Origin: Comamonadaceae bacterium
Lineage (GTDB): Bacteria > Pseudomonadota > Gammaproteobacteria > Burkholderiales > Burkholderiaceae_C
Assembly (NCBI GenBank): GCA_021286965.1
Contig: JAJTBK010000094.1
Span: forward strand, 1-7,751
Direction of reading: 5' to 3'
DNA: 7,751 nucleotides
Below the pieces are notes generated by a model that did no database searches, was not told the origin of the DNA, and worked only from the letters and a program-made list of their open reading frames with translations. The stretch's first letter is position 1, and the number at the start of each line of letters is the position of its first letter. Shown here piece by piece: positions 7,426-7,751 of the stretch. The position numbers and the translations under genes are program-made.

Positions 7426-7527
7426 AGGGCGCGGATTATCCCCGGGGGGCCTTTTCAGTGCCGATGGTGGGCTTTTGCGGGGCTTTTGCGCGCTACAGTG
7501 CGCGTTTTGGGATGCAGGAGGCCGCCG
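7426..7527. promoter_or_regulatory. Divergent intergenic region between rlhA and the small membrane protein gene
   Basis: Short gap between two divergent start codons. On the minus strand GATAAT (7440-7435), one mismatch from the -10 consensus, lies only nine bases before the rlhA ATG, with no good -35. On the plus strand TACAGT (7494-7499) is a -10-like element for the downstream gene, also without a clear -35. Its ribosome binding site, AGGAGG at 7516-7521, is strong. A tandem repeat sits between the two candidates. Confidence 0.45.
7469..7490. repeat. Two perfect tandem copies of an 11-base unit
   Basis: GGGCTTTTGCG occurs twice head to tail (7469-7479 and 7480-7490) upstream of the -10-like TACAGT. 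The 11-base period is close to one helical turn, so it could present two sites on one DNA face. It may equally be a chance slippage duplication. Confidence 0.5.
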
Positions 7528-7751
7528 ATGCGATCGATTTTTACCCTGGCAGCACTGGTGCTGGTGCTGGCCATCGTCGGCCTGCTGGTCAAAAAACAGC
7601 TCGGCACGAGCCGTGCACCGGCCCCCGCCGCCAGCCAGGCTGCGGCCGACGCGGGCCTGGCCTTGCCGGCCGGCACCTCCGCACAGCCGGGCCAGCCGAT
7701 CCCGCAGCAGGTGCAGCAGCAAATGGACCAGTTGATGCAGCAGCGCCGCCC
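7528..7751 (+). CDS. Small hypothetical protein with N-terminal membrane anchor, 3'-truncated by window edge
   Basis: I do not recognise a named family. The frame opens with ATG at 7528, six bases after a near-perfect AGGAGG ribosome binding site, and stays open to the window end (74 complete codons). Residues 4-21 (IFTLAALVLVLAIVGLLV) form one hydrophobic helix with no Cys lipobox or obvious signal-peptidase site, followed by KK. The rest is low-complexity, rich in Ala, Pro and Gln (PAPAASQAAADAG, then IPQQVQQQMDQLMQQRR), suggesting a flexible or short helical tail outside the membrane. Positive charges flank the helix on both sides, so orientation is unclear. It is divergent from rlhA and there is no evidence of a shared function. 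The start and strong ribosome binding site support a real gene. Confidence 0.7.
   Translation, partial: MRSIFTLAALVLVLAIVGLLVKKQLGTSRAPAPAASQAAADAGLALPAGTSAQPGQPIPQQVQQQMDQLMQQRR

Noticed and set aside
7426..7722. 99-codon N-terminal extension of rlhA
   Set aside because: The frame is open, but the extension is antisense to the gene starting at 7528 and crosses the divergent promoter region. Homology to E. coli RlhA begins at the ATG at 7425.
1..7751. Defence system, CRISPR array, insertion sequence or other undescribed accessory system
   Set aside because: There are no regular spaced repeats, transposase, terminal inverted repeats or unknown multi-gene cassette. All complete genes are recognised housekeeping functions.

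Overview
The window is high-GC, tightly packed chromosomal DNA. Icd, MetE, MetR, MetY and RlhA all look like those of a betaproteobacterium, most likely a member of the Burkholderiales such as Comamonadaceae (inferred from protein similarity, GC content and GC-rich codon use; not tested by a database search). I see no mobile element, CRISPR array, tRNA or rRNA gene. This is a housekeeping region whose core is methionine biosynthesis.

Layout. 1-732 (+): the 3' part of icd, NADP-dependent isocitrate dehydrogenase, cut by the window edge. It carries a clean in-frame deletion of about 65 residues that removes the metal-binding aspartates. 762-801: a strong hairpin plus T-tract terminator. 800-3085 (-): metE, cobalamin-independent methionine synthase. 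3086-3186: a divergent regulatory region with an exact MetR-type box and a second larger dyad. 3187-4080 (+): metR, the LysR-type regulator of metE. 4077-5363 (-): metY, O-acetylhomoserine sulfhydrylase, convergent with metR and overlapping its stop codon. 5446-7425 (-): rlhA, the U32-family 23S rRNA C2501 hydroxylation protein. 7426-7527: a divergent intergenic region. 7528 to the end (+): the start of a small membrane-anchored protein of unknown function.

How the genes work together. MetY makes homocysteine from O-acetylhomoserine and sulfide. MetE methylates it to methionine using 5-methyltetrahydrofolate-triglutamate. MetR, which in enterobacteria uses homocysteine as co-effector, sits between them and is divergent from metE. 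The exact TGAA-N5-TTCA box just before the metR start codon fits autoregulation and control of metE. MetY has its own plausible sigma-70 promoter and no recognisable MetR box. Icd and RlhA are probably neighbours without a functional link to the methionine genes.

I found no convincing undescribed system. The observation most worth checking is the apparently inactivating in-frame deletion in icd. Next are the two-dyad architecture of the metE-metR control region and the hairpin with overlapping stop codons where metR and metY converge.
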